Shown: positions 47,041 through 55,878 of the stretch, piece by piece
How positions within the stretch are numbered: the stretch's first letter is position 1
How the letters are laid out: each line of letters begins with the position of its first letter
NCBI GenBank assembly: GCA_001604185.1
Contig: LVAV01000028.1
Coordinates: 1 to 64,000 of the forward strand
Direction: 5' to 3'
Length of the DNA: 64,000 bases
Source of the DNA: Clostridiales bacterium Firm_16
GTDB taxonomy: Bacteria; Bacillota; Clostridia; Saccharofermentanales; Saccharofermentanaceae
Position numbers and translations under genes: made by a program
Notes under the pieces: generated by a model
Seen by the model: only the letters and a program-made list of their open reading frames with translations
Told to the model about the DNA's origin: nothing
Databases searched by the model: none

Positions 47041-49035
47041 ATGAAGGGAAACAGTAGGAAGCGTGTGCTGGCTGTGGCGATGAGTGTGATATCGTCAGTC
47101 AGTATTTTTTTGTCGGTTTTACCGAACGGAAGTAGTGAAGTAAGTGCTGCAACACCCAGAAAGGCAATTAGTGTGGGGGCAGGTGTGCTGGGATTCGATT
47201 CCAATACTTCGAAGGCGGCGACTGTCTATTTCGGAGCGGATGGTAAATCTCCTATTGCCTGGCGCGTTGTCGGGAATGACCAACATGGAGTCGGACACAA
47301 TTATAACCGTGGAAACTTAACACTTCTTTCCAATAAAGTGATCAAGACTGAGGTTCCTTTCGATGAGAAAGGACTCAAAAATGAGTATAGCGGATCTACA
47401 CTCCATGATAATGTCTACAGTATCTCCGAAAATGATTTCTCGGAAGCTGAGAAGAGTGCATTCTCAACACGTCGGATACCGGTTGGTGACTATCTCTCAG
47501 AGGAACCCTATACAGACGGTGTAGCCGGATCAGAACTTAGCACGGCGCATCTGTGGGCGCTTTCTTCCAACGAAGCCTTTCTGTTGGATCCGTCGATCCG
47601 TAAGACCGACGCGGAATATTGGCTTCGTTCTCCAGGATATAAGTCTTCTTTTTCGGCTTATGTGAATATTAATGGTGCATTGAGTTATCTGGGCATCGAC
47701 AGTATCACGAAGAAGGGCGTGCGTCCTGCATTTAACCTGCGGATGGCCTCTGTTGTACTGGCTTCCCCGGCTAAAAACGGCAAACCTTCCGCGTCCGCCA
47801 ATGTGGGCACGTTGTCACAGATCAAGGATTATACCGGGAATCAGTGGAAACTCACTATTCTGGATAGAGAAAGATCCGGGTTCACCGCTTATCTGAAAGA
47901 ACAGAAAGTATATGCCGGTCAGACCTGTCATATCTCCTATAGTGATGCCGTTCTGAAAACAACAGATAAGGACGAGTGTGTTTCTGTTGTTCTTCTGGAT
48001 TCTACCGCAACTCCGATCTATTACGGTTGCATTGCATATCGCAGCAAGAACGGAACAGCTGAAATGAAGATTCCTTCCGGACTTCCGAGCGGAAAGTATA
48101 AACTGATTGTATTCGCTGAACAACGAAACGGAGATTATTACACAGACTATGCATCGAATGTAGTCGAATTCTCGATTGAAATCGATAATACACTGACCCC
48201 GAATCCGGCGGTTCCAAATAATGTGAAAGCCGTTGCGACATCTTCTACGCGAGCTAAAGTATCCTGGGACGCGGTTCCGGGTGCGACGGGTTATGTAGTA
48301 TATCGTTCTCTGACACAGAATGGTTCATATACACGTCTTGGTACAGTGGAAGGAACGAACCGTGTCTGCACCGGACTGACTGCCGGTAAGATGTATTACT
48401 TCAAGGTCAGAGCCATTATTCAGGTCGATGGTGTTGTCAAGTATAGTGATAACAGTGAAACAGTCAGCGTGGTTCCGCCTATTGCAGGTCCAAGCGAACT
48501 GAAGGTGACATCTGTTTCCAATACAGCCGTAAAACTTGCGTGGGATGCGGTTCCCGGCGCGACCGGATATGTGGTATATCGTTCTACTACGCCTGACGGT
48601 ACCTACACACGCCTTGCTACACTGAACGCTACGAACCGTAAGTGCCCCGGATTGACCAGCGGAACGATGTACTATTTCAAAGTCCGTTCTTATATCGAGA
48701 TCAACGGAACGAAGTATTACGGCAATTTCAGTCCGGTTGTTAGTGCAGTACCGTCTTTGCCGGCTCCTGAAAACGTGAAGGCTGTGAAGGCTTCTGCTAA
48801 CACCGCTAAAGTCAGCTGGAATGCGGTAAGCGGTGCGACAGGGTATGTTGTATATCGCTCCACGTCGGCGGATGGCAGCTATACAAGACTTGCTACCGTT
48901 TCTTCAACCAGCAGAAACTGCTCCGGATTGGCAAGCGGACAGACGTATTATTTCAAGATCCGCGCCATCACGGTCATTGATGGAACCACCTATTATGGTT
49001 CTATGAGTGAGCCTGCCCGTTACACGGTAAACTGA
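47041..49035 (+). CDS. Secreted DUF6273-like/fibronectin type III repeat protein 3
   Basis: The 664-aa protein has a signal peptide whose core (VSIFLSVLP) is almost identical to that of FN3 protein 1, ending near SSEVSA. A DUF6273-like domain (about 35-260) follows, with VYFGADGKSPIAWRVVG, YWLRSPGY and VRPAFNLRMAS. Then comes a beta linker (about 260-385) and three fibronectin type III repeats (about 390-664) with TGYVVYRS, C-x-GL and YYFKVR. It is the shortest of the three paralogues. The ATG at 47041 has GAGGAGG seven bases upstream; the adjacent in-frame GTG at 47038 is less likely. Confidence 0.82.
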   Translation: MKGNSRKRVLAVAMSVISSVSIFLSVLPNGSSEVSAATPRKAISVGAGVLGFDSNTSKAATVYFGADGKSPIAWRVVGNDQHGVGHNYNRGNLTLLSNKVIKTEVPFDEKGLKNEYSGSTLHDNVYSISENDFSEAEKSAFSTRRIPVGDYLSEEPYTDGVAGSELSTAHLWALSSNEAFLLDPSIRKTDAEYWLRSPGYKSSFSAYVNINGALSYLGIDSITKKGVRPAFNLRMASVVLASPAKNGKPSASANVGTLSQIKDYTGNQWKLTILDRERSGFTAYLKEQKVYAGQTCHISYSDAVLKTTDKDECVSVVLLDSTATPIYYGCIAYRSKNGTAEMKIPSGLPSGKYKLIVFAEQRNGDYYTDYASNVVEFSIEIDNTLTPNPAVPNNVKAVATSSTRAKVSWDAVPGATGYVVYRSLTQNGSYTRLGTVEGTNRVCTGLTAGKMYYFKVRAIIQVDGVVKYSDNSETVSVVPPIAGPSELKVTSVSNTAVKLAWDAVPGATGYVVYRSTTPDGTYTRLATLNATNRKCPGLTSGTMYYFKVRSYIEINGTKYYGNFSPVVSAVPSLPAPENVKAVKASANTAKVSWNAVSGATGYVVYRSTSADGSYTRLATVSSTSRNCSGLASGQTYYFKIRAITVIDGTTYYGSMSEPARYTVN

Positions 49036-49096
49036 ACTTAATTCCTGTGGTCCGTTTATATTTGGATCCGGAAGGCTTATTTAACACGATTGAAGC

Positions 49097-49142
49097 AGAC
49101 CATCCCTATGGACAGCAAGAACTGTAAGGATGGTCTTTTTCT
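49097..49142 (+). terminator. Intrinsic terminator after FN3 gene 3
   Basis: A 9-bp stem (AGACCATCC with GGATGGTCT) with a 22-base loop is followed by T's. The remaining gap to efp (49143-49320) holds only the efp promoter region. Confidence 0.75.
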
Positions 49143-49235
49143 CTGAAAATAGTATGGTAATTGTTACTTCATAAGAGGCTGTGAAGCCCTGTTTTTGTGG
49201 AAAATAGAAAAAATCGAGATTTGTTTGGTTTTTAC

Positions 49236-49264
49236 TTGCGCAATTAGAAACGCTCAAGTAAAAT
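49236..49264 (+). promoter_or_regulatory. Promoter of efp and downstream genes
   Basis: TTGCGC (49236-49241) and TAAAAT (49259-49264) are 17 bp apart. An 8-bp dyad (49231-49238 with 49255-49262) overlaps both boxes and may be a regulator site. Confidence 0.4.
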
Positions 49265-49320
49265 ATTATAGCGTAATTATATAGAGAACAATTTTATGTG
49301 AATATTTCGGAGGAGTTTTT

Positions 49321-49878
49321 ATGATTAGCGCTGGTGATTTTAGAAATGGTATGTGCTTTGAGATGGACGGTCAGGTTTTCCAGGTTGTGGAATTCCAGCA
49401 TGTTAAGCCTGGCAAGGGTGCCGCTTTCGTACGTACAAAGTACAAGAACGTGAAGACTGGCTCTGTTGTTGAGCGCAGCTTCAACCCGAATGAGAAGTTC
49501 GAACAGGCACAGCTGGAGCGCAATGATATGCAGTTTATCTATGCTGATGGTGATCTTTACTACTTCATGGATCAGGAATCCTATGAGCAGCGTCCGATTG
49601 CTAAGGAGAACATCGGTGAGAACATCCGCTTCCTGAAGGAAGAGATGATCTGTAAGGTTCTTTCTTATAAGGGTGAGATCTTCGGCGTTGAGCTTCCGAT
49701 CGTTGTAGAACTCGAGATCACTGAGTGCGAGCCTGGTGTTCGTGGTGATACGACCAACAACGCAACTAAGATCGCTACTCTTGAGACCGGTGCTACCGTT
49801 AAGGTTCCTCTGTTTGTTAACCAGAATGAGATCATCCGTGTAGATACACGTACAGGTGAGTACCTCGAGCGTGCATAA
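49321..49878 (+). CDS. efp: Translation elongation factor P
   Basis: Relieves ribosome stalling at polyproline stretches. The 185-aa product shows the three-domain layout: KOW-like domain I with the tip loop [21 protein letters not shown] (modification-site Lys in PGKG), OB domain II and C-terminal domain III with [19 protein letters not shown] and [24 protein letters not shown]. Length is standard. A GGAGG site precedes the ATG. Its presence fits the Pro-rich FHA adaptor, among other proteins. Confidence 0.97.
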   Translation: MISAGDFRNGMCFEMDGQVFQVVEFQHVKPGKGAAFVRTKYKNVKTGSVVERSFNPNEKFEQAQLERNDMQFIYADGDLYYFMDQESYEQRPIAKENIGENIRFLKEEMICKVLSYKGEIFGVELPIVVELEITECEPGVRGDTTNNATKIATLETGATVKVPLFVNQNEIIRVDTRTGEYLERA

Positions 49879-49920
49879 TTTCACGTTTTGAGTACTCTTT
49901 TCGAAGAGGGAATTCACAAT

Positions 49921-50301
49921 ATGGGTGAGAATCTCGTATCGGAATCGATCAAAGGCGAACGCTCGATGTCGCAAGGCTTTGTTGCACAGTATGCAGCAGA
50001 AGCCGCCTTGCGTACGGAGGGCGTTGCTCGTCTTACGGCGTCCGTTCCTGTAGCGTTGAAGGAATCCCTGGGATTTGTTCATGAAGGGAAGGGCGTCCGG
50101 GTCGAGTTTTCTGAGAATGAAGAAGGATTTGTTTCTGTAACTGTCTATCCGATCGTATATTATGGTATGATTATTCCAGAAGTAGCATGGGCGATCCAGG
50201 AGCGTGTGAAGGAAGATGTTGAGAAATTCACCGGCCTGGTAGTTGAATCTGTGAATGTCCATGTCTGCGGTGTTGTTTTGCGGGAGGAGAAAGGTTCATG
50301 A
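49921..50301 (+). CDS. Asp23/Gls24-family envelope stress protein
   Basis: The 126-aa product is an Asp23 (alkaline shock) family member, with FVAQYAAEAALRTEGVARL, the beta-rich centre and the late AWAIQERVKEDVEKFTGLVVESVNVHVCGV signature. Asp23 proteins lie under the membrane held by AmaP. The ATG at 49921 has a GAGGG site ten bases upstream. The next gene is amaP, overlapping by four bases. Confidence 0.9.
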   Translation: MGENLVSESIKGERSMSQGFVAQYAAEAALRTEGVARLTASVPVALKESLGFVHEGKGVRVEFSENEEGFVSVTVYPIVYYGMIIPEVAWAIQERVKEDVEKFTGLVVESVNVHVCGVVLREEKGS

Positions 50302-50849
50302 ACCGGCTCATTCGTTTTATACTGATCTTGTATTCCACTTTGCTGGCAGTAATCTCATTGCTGCTGCTTTATGCGCTGGCGGATGACGGCATCTTCGCAG
50401 ATTTGTTGTCACCTCTGTCCAGTATCGTTACCGATCCGTATAAGAAGTACATCTATCTGGCTGTATTGCTGGTGCTTTTGATCTCCTGTGTAATGACTGT
50501 AACCTATTGCCTGATGAACGGTCGTCTCAGTAAGACGCGTATCCGTCAGACAGATATCGGACATGTAGAGATCGGCGTGGATGCGATCGAGAGTATCGCA
50601 CTGAACTCGGCCAAGAGTGCCCAGGTCGGTATCAAGACGGCCCGTGCCCGTGTTTCTTCCGCCAAGAACAACGCGATCCGCGTTCACTTGAATGCAGTAT
50701 TGTATTCCAACGTAGAAGTGCCTTCCACAATGGGTAAGGTACAGGAGCGAATCAAGAAAGACATTGAGCGTTACACAGGTATCACTGTTGAGAACGTATC
50801 CGTGAAAGTCAGCCGCGTGGAGCCTGTAGTTGCGAAAGTGGAGCGCTAA
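50298..50849 (+). CDS. amaP: Alkaline shock response membrane anchor protein AmaP
   Basis: The 183-aa product has two N-terminal membrane helices (about 4-26 and 50-73) and a cytoplasmic Asp23-like domain (about 85-183) ending in QERIKKDIERYTGITVENVSVKVSRVEP. AmaP anchors Asp23 at the membrane in Staphylococcus. The gene order Asp23-AmaP-DUF2273 supports the call. Confidence 0.92.
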   Translation: MNRLIRFILILYSTLLAVISLLLLYALADDGIFADLLSPLSSIVTDPYKKYIYLAVLLVLLISCVMTVTYCLMNGRLSKTRIRQTDIGHVEIGVDAIESIALNSAKSAQVGIKTARARVSSAKNNAIRVHLNAVLYSNVEVPSTMGKVQERIKKDIERYTGITVENVSVKVSRVEPVVAKVER

Positions 50850-50852
50850 GGG

Positions 50853-51089
50853 ATGAGAGCGCTGATCGTTAAAATCTTCGATATGCTGAAGGATAAGAAT
50901 TCGGGCAAGATCGGTGCCGCGATCGCGTTCGTTTTCGCCCTTTTTCTGGTGATCTTCGGCTTCTTCAAGACGTTGTTCATCATCCTGCTGACAATTGCGG
51001 GATATGTGATTGGTGCGCTTTTGTTTTCGGATAAAGATAAGATTAAGGACTGGATGGATAAGATCCTTCCGCCCGGGAGGTTTAGATGA
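50853..51089 (+). CDS. DUF2273 small membrane protein
   Basis: The 78-aa protein has two membrane helices (about 20-40 and 42-60) and charged ends, as in the DUF2273 proteins that accompany amaP. The stop overlaps the nusB start by four bases (ATGA). Exact role unknown; probably part of the Asp23 membrane complex. Confidence 0.88.
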   Translation: MRALIVKIFDMLKDKNSGKIGAAIAFVFALFLVIFGFFKTLFIILLTIAGYVIGALLFSDKDKIKDWMDKILPPGRFR

Positions 51090-51496
51090 GTAGAAGAGAA
51101 GCACGCGAAGCGGCTTTCGCATTTTTATATCAGATCGATTTCCGCAAGGAACCGGTCAGTGATCTGAAGAAATTCTACCTGGAGAAGTATCCTCTGGATG
51201 ATGAGGATCTTCCGTATTTCAATATGCTGGTAGATGGCGTCTGCGAGAAGGCAGATGAACTGGATGCGGTCTATTCGAAATATCTCAAGGACTGGAAGCA
51301 GAGCCGTCTTCCGAAGATCGATGTGGTGTTGTTCCGTATTGCCGTCTATGAGATGCTGCACATGGAAGATGTACCGGTAAATGTCTCGATCAATGAGGCT
51401 GTGGTTCTGGCCAAGCGTTATAGCACCGAGGATTCCAAGGGTTATATCAATGCTATCCTTGGTAACATCGGCAAAGACTTGCAGAACAATGGATAA
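51086..51496 (+). CDS. nusB: Transcription antitermination factor NusB
   Basis: RNA-binding protein that joins NusE in rRNA antitermination. The 136-aa all-helical product shows MSRREAREAAFAFLYQIDF at the start, LPKIDVVLFRIAVYEML and the closing VSINEAVVLAKRYSTEDSKGYINAILGNI signature. It overlaps DUF2273 upstream and xseA downstream (8 bases), so the whole run is translationally coupled. Confidence 0.96.
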   Translation: MSRREAREAAFAFLYQIDFRKEPVSDLKKFYLEKYPLDDEDLPYFNMLVDGVCEKADELDAVYSKYLKDWKQSRLPKIDVVLFRIAVYEMLHMEDVPVNVSINEAVVLAKRYSTEDSKGYINAILGNIGKDLQNNG

Positions 51497-52700
51497 GCCT
51501 GTTTTCTCCGTATCGGATCTGAATGCTTATGTAAGCACATTGTTGAGTCATGACAATGTGCTTTGTCAGTTATGCGTCAAGGGCGAGATCTCCGGATATA
51601 AGAAATATCCGTCAGGTCACGCCTATTTTTCTTTAAAGGATGAACAATCCTCTGTGAGATGTGTGCTTTTTAAGGGGAGTTTCCAGCATCTTCAGTTCGT
51701 TCCTGAAGATGGTATGAAGGTACTCCTTTTCGGTCGTGCTGACCTGTATGGCGTTGATGGAAGATTCCAGATCATCGCATCTTTCCTTCAGGAAGAAGGA
51801 CAGGGGCAGCTTGCCAAGGAGTTCGAACTGCTTCAGAAGAAACTGGCTGCGGAAGGGCTTTTCGATGAATCACATAAGAAGCAGATTCCGTTTCTGCCTG
51901 AGAGGATCGGCGTTGTTTCTTCTCCGAAGGGTGCCGTTATCCAGGATATTATAAATGTACTTTCCAGAAGATACCCGAATTTCAATCTTTTGCTTTATCC
52001 TTCTGCCGTACAGGGGAAGGAAGCGGTTGATGAGCTTATCGCGGGTATTCAGACGCTGGATAAGAGGGAAGATATTGATGTCATCATTGTGGCACGAGGC
52101 GGTGGTTCCATTGAAGATCTGTGGTGCTTCAACGATGAACGACTCGGAAGAGCCGTATATGCTTGTGAGACGCCGATCATCTCGGCAGTCGGCCACGAGA
52201 CAGATTATACGATCTGCGATTTCTGTGCGGACCTTCGTGCCCCGACTCCGTCGGCTGCTGCAGAACTGGTGATGCCGAATAAGGAAGAGATCATTCACCG
52301 GCTTACTAAGCTTAGTCTGGATCTGAAGCTTTCTATGGATCATCTCATTAAGCGACAAAGCCACAAGCTTGAGCTTCTTTCGAAGCACCGTGCGTTGATG
52401 ATGCCGGAAGTACGTATCCGTAATGAACAGCTTCGGATGGATCAGATCACGGAACGTATGGCTAACACCATGCAGAATGTTGTTTCCGGATATAGAGAGA
52501 GTCTGTTCTCGGATATTGCGAAATTCGAGGCTTTGAATCCTATGGCTGTACTTAGCCGCGGGTATTCCTACGTTACGGACAGCAATTCGAAAACAGTGGA
52601 TTCGATAAAGTGTGTTAATATAAATAGTGAATTGGAGATTCATGTGGCAGACGGATCGATCAAGACCGTTGTCACTTCGGTTAGGGAAAAAGAGGTTTGA
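51489..52700 (+). CDS. xseA: Exodeoxyribonuclease VII large subunit
   Basis: Catalytic subunit degrading single-stranded DNA. The 403-aa product has an N-terminal OB fold (VKGEISGYKKYPSGHAYFSLKDE), the catalytic domain (IGVVSSPKGAVIQDI, IIVARGGGSIEDLWCFNDE, PIISAVGHETDYTICDF, LRAPTPSAAAEL) and a helical C-terminus ending in VLSRGYSYV. ATG at 51489 lies inside the end of nusB; upstream in-frame codons belong to nusB sequence in another frame. xseB follows. Confidence 0.96.
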   Translation: MDKPVFSVSDLNAYVSTLLSHDNVLCQLCVKGEISGYKKYPSGHAYFSLKDEQSSVRCVLFKGSFQHLQFVPEDGMKVLLFGRADLYGVDGRFQIIASFLQEEGQGQLAKEFELLQKKLAAEGLFDESHKKQIPFLPERIGVVSSPKGAVIQDIINVLSRRYPNFNLLLYPSAVQGKEAVDELIAGIQTLDKREDIDVIIVARGGGSIEDLWCFNDERLGRAVYACETPIISAVGHETDYTICDFCADLRAPTPSAAAELVMPNKEEIIHRLTKLSLDLKLSMDHLIKRQSHKLELLSKHRALMMPEVRIRNEQLRMDQITERMANTMQNVVSGYRESLFSDIAKFEALNPMAVLSRGYSYVTDSNSKTVDSIKCVNINSELEIHVADGSIKTVVTSVREKEV

Positions 52701-52703
52701 AAA

Positions 52704-52925
52704 ATGGCTGATAATACTGAAAATATGTCGTATGAAGAAGCGGCAAAAGAACTGGAATCGATCATTTCTAAGCTGGAGTCCGGAGAGGCTTCGTTGGATG
52801 ATTCGATCAAGCTTTATTCCAGAGGCATGGAGTTGTCCAAGTACTGTAAAGAGAAACTGGATTCGATCGTGAAGCAGATCAGCGTCCTGTCAGAAGATGG
52901 CTCGAGTGAAAGTGATTTTTCCTGA
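52704..52925 (+). CDS. xseB: Exodeoxyribonuclease VII small subunit
   Basis: The 73-aa helical product has the XseB hallmark MSYEEAAKELESIISKLESGEASLDDSIKLY and GMELSKYCKEKLD. It starts three bases after xseA and ispA follows 12 bases later. Confidence 0.95.
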   Translation: MADNTENMSYEEAAKELESIISKLESGEASLDDSIKLYSRGMELSKYCKEKLDSIVKQISVLSEDGSSESDFS

Positions 52926-52937
52926 TCGAGGTGTGTC

Positions 52938-53840
52938 ATGGCCAGTAATGTTTCAGTAAGTATGAAGAAATATCAGGAACGTCTGGAGAAGAAACTTCCC
53001 CAGGTTTTCCCGAAGAAATTGGGTGAGGACAGAACAGTCGTTGCATCCTTATATAGTCTTCTTGCAGGAGGAAAGCGTATTCGTCCTGTACTGATGTATA
53101 TGTTTGCGGATATGCTCGGTGTCGATCTGAATGTGATCGATGATTTCGCGGTTGCGATCGAGATGATCCACACCTATTCCTTGATCCATGATGATCTTCC
53201 CTGTATGGATGACGATACTTTGCGTAGAGGAAAACCTACCTGTCATGTTGCCAACGGCGAGAACTTCGCGCTTCTGGCAGGCGATGCGCTGCTTAATCGC
53301 GCATATGAGGTCCTTTTTACAGCGGTCAAGAAGCATTCCTATACTGTGAATGCTGCCTGGTTCCTGGCGGACTGTGCCGGTATCAACGGTATGATCGGCG
53401 GCCAGAGCATCGATCTGGATTCGGAAGGAAAGAAGATCGATACCGGTAAGCTCTGTGAATTACATGAGAAGAAGACAGGCGCACTGATCAATGCGGCGTG
53501 CCTGATTCCTTATCTGATCTATGCGGCTCAATCCGGAGAAGATAAGAAGTTATATAATCTGATCAAGTCCTTCAGTCAAGGAACCGGTCTTGGATTCCAG
53601 ATCAAGGACGATCTTCTTGATGTCCAGGCGGACGAATCCATTCTCGGAAAGTCGGTCGGTAAAGATCAGCGTGATGAGAAGTCGACATTTGTCACGGTTT
53701 TCGGTGAATCAAATGCCCAGCAGATGCTGGATGATACATATAAAGATGTTTTCCGTGCCTTGGACGGACTGAAGAATTTGGGATATGAAGTTCGAGATCT
53801 GCGTCTCTTAAGTGAACTTCTGCAGAATCGTATCCAGTGA
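52938..53840 (+). CDS. ispA: Farnesyl/geranyl diphosphate synthase
   Basis: Condenses IPP with allylic diphosphates. The 300-aa product has AGGKRIRPVLMY, the first Asp-rich motif DDLPCMDDD with DTLRRGKPT, the second motif FQIKDDLLDV and a C-terminal segment in LSELLQNR. The FARM layout fits a short-chain (C15) enzyme. It lies in the conserved xseAB-ispA-dxs order, just before the gene supplying its precursors. Confidence 0.94.
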   Translation: MASNVSVSMKKYQERLEKKLPQVFPKKLGEDRTVVASLYSLLAGGKRIRPVLMYMFADMLGVDLNVIDDFAVAIEMIHTYSLIHDDLPCMDDDTLRRGKPTCHVANGENFALLAGDALLNRAYEVLFTAVKKHSYTVNAAWFLADCAGINGMIGGQSIDLDSEGKKIDTGKLCELHEKKTGALINAACLIPYLIYAAQSGEDKKLYNLIKSFSQGTGLGFQIKDDLLDVQADESILGKSVGKDQRDEKSTFVTVFGESNAQQMLDDTYKDVFRALDGLKNLGYEVRDLRLLSELLQNRIQ

Positions 53841-53850
53841 GAAGTGCGCC

Positions 53851-55728
53851 ATGGACCAGCACCCGATTCTAGACAAGATCAACCAGCCATCTGATGTGGC
53901 GAAACTGAGTTTCGAGGAATGCCGCGCACTTGCGGACGAACTTCGTGACGTCATTGTGGACCGTGTTTCACAGAATGGTGGTCATCTTGCGTCCAGTCTC
54001 GGTGTGATCGAGTTAACGATCGCCCTTCTTTCCGAGTTCGATCTTTCCCATGATCAGATCGTGTGGGACGTAGGACATCAGGCCTATGCCTATAAACTTC
54101 TGACCGGCAGAAAAGACCAGTTCCATACCCTTCGTCAATATGGCGGTGTAGCAGGGTTTCCGAAGCAAAGCGAGAGTGTTTACGATTCTTTCGGTGTAGG
54201 ACATAGCAGTACATCTGTATCTGCCGCCCTCGGACTTCTGCGTGCCAAGAAACTGAAGGGGGATGACGGGCATGTTGTTGCGGTCATCGGTGATGGCGCA
54301 ATGACAGGTGGTATGGCGTTCGAAGGATTGAATGATACCGGACACTTCAGTGAAAATCTCACAGTTATCTTGAACGATAACCAGATGTCCATCGATAAGA
54401 ATGTAGGCGGACTTTCCAGAGCGCTGGCGGAACTGCGTTCTTCGAAAGAATATATTAAAGTGAAGGGCCGTGTAGAGAGATTCCTTTTGGCGATCCCGCT
54501 GATCGGACGTCCTATCGCCCGGTTCATTATGATGATCAAGACCTGGTTCAGATTATTCATTCGCCGGAATGTTCCGGTTATTTTCGAGGACCTGGGATTT
54601 CAGTATTTCGGACCATTTGACGGACACAATATCGCGCTTCTTAAAAAGAAACTGGAAATCTCTAAAGAGATCAACGGACCGGTATTGATCCATATCGTGA
54701 CCCAGAAGGGTAAGGGTTATCCTCTTGCCGAAGAGAATCCCTCCGCATACCATGGCGTTTCTTCTTTTGACAAAGAGAAGGGTGTGGTGCCTTCCGATAA
54801 GATGACATTTACCAAGTGCTTCTCGGATTCCATGGTGCGGGTAGGACAGAAGTATGAGAACGTCATTGCGATCTGTGCTGCCATGATGACCAGTACCGGT
54901 CTGGCGGAATTCAGAAAGCACATGAAGCTTCGCTTCTTCGATGTCGGTATTGCTGAGGAGCATGCCGTGACCATGGCAGCCGGTATGGCGACCAACGGTT
55001 TTATTCCTGTAGTGGCACTTTATTCCACATTCGCTCAGCGTGCTTATGACCAGTTGCTGCATGACGTATGTCTGCAGGACCTGCATGTGGTCCTCGCTTT
55101 GGACCGTGCCGGTATTGTCGGGGCCGACGGTATGACACATCAGGGTATCTATGATATCTCCATGATGCTGTCTATGCCTAATGTTACTCTGTTGTCTCCC
55201 TGCAATTTCGCAGAACTGGACCGGATGCTCGAATGGGCAGTAGCTGAGGGTCGTGGTCTGGTGGCAGTTCGTTATCCACGTGGAGGACAAAGTGAATCAC
55301 TCTCAGAGATCCCGGCCAGAGAAGGAATCGGACCGAGGATCCTTCGTGATGGTAAAGATGTGGCGATCCTGTCCCTGGGCATCATGGCGGAACAGGCACT
55401 TTCTGCTGCCGAGATACTCGAAGACAAAGGTATATCCTGCCGCGTGATCGATGTCCGTTGCGTAAAGCCGCTTGATATGAATGCATGGAAGATTCTGCTC
55501 AGTGATGTTCATTCCATTGTTACTATTGAGGATGGTATCGTGCATGCCGGTTTCGGAAAGTATTTCTTGTCCTGCCTCGAAGAGGAGAATCTTCTTTCAA
55601 CCTTTAAGCATTATGTTACATTAGGTGTTTCCGACCGCCCGCTGGTTGCCGGAAGCAGAGAGATCCTGCTTAAGAAAGAAAAAATGGATGCGAAGTCCAT
55701 TGTTGAGACGATCCTTCAGTTTAAGTGA
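53851..55728 (+). CDS. dxs: 1-deoxy-D-xylulose-5-phosphate synthase
   Basis: Thiamine-diphosphate enzyme, first step of the MEP isoprenoid pathway. The 625-aa product has GGHLASSLGVIELTIAL, the TPP motif GDGAMTGGMAFEGLN...ILNDNQMSI, RFFDVGIAEEHAVTMAAGMA, the DRAGIVGADGMTHQG motif and C-terminal GGQSESL. ATG at 53851 starts ten bases after ispA, and the family start follows at once. In most Clostridia tlyA follows dxs; here nadK follows after 150 non-coding bases. Confidence 0.96.
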   Translation: MDQHPILDKINQPSDVAKLSFEECRALADELRDVIVDRVSQNGGHLASSLGVIELTIALLSEFDLSHDQIVWDVGHQAYAYKLLTGRKDQFHTLRQYGGVAGFPKQSESVYDSFGVGHSSTSVSAALGLLRAKKLKGDDGHVVAVIGDGAMTGGMAFEGLNDTGHFSENLTVILNDNQMSIDKNVGGLSRALAELRSSKEYIKVKGRVERFLLAIPLIGRPIARFIMMIKTWFRLFIRRNVPVIFEDLGFQYFGPFDGHNIALLKKKLEISKEINGPVLIHIVTQKGKGYPLAEENPSAYHGVSSFDKEKGVVPSDKMTFTKCFSDSMVRVGQKYENVIAICAAMMTSTGLAEFRKHMKLRFFDVGIAEEHAVTMAAGMATNGFIPVVALYSTFAQRAYDQLLHDVCLQDLHVVLALDRAGIVGADGMTHQGIYDISMMLSMPNVTLLSPCNFAELDRMLEWAVAEGRGLVAVRYPRGGQSESLSEIPAREGIGPRILRDGKDVAILSLGIMAEQALSAAEILEDKGISCRVIDVRCVKPLDMNAWKILLSDVHSIVTIEDGIVHAGFGKYFLSCLEEENLLSTFKHYVTLGVSDRPLVAGSREILLKKEKMDAKSIVETILQFK

Positions 55729-55841
55729 TTTTCCATAATCATAGGAATGAATATGCGATCTATGACGCTTTAATGCGTAAATCCGCAGGATTCTTTGCGA
55801 AATTATCCTGTCAGAATGATGCATAATTACAAAAAAATCTG

Positions 55842-55847
55842 TATAAT
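55842..55847 (+). promoter_or_regulatory. Probable -10 of the nadK-argR-recN unit
   Basis: TATAAT preceded by CTG lies 32 bases before the nadK ATG. No good -35 is seen at 17 bp, so it may be weak or activated. The dxs-nadK gap (55729-55878) holds no gene. Confidence 0.35.
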
Positions 55848-55878
55848 CAATAGAAGTATTTCTATAACGGAGGGCGCC

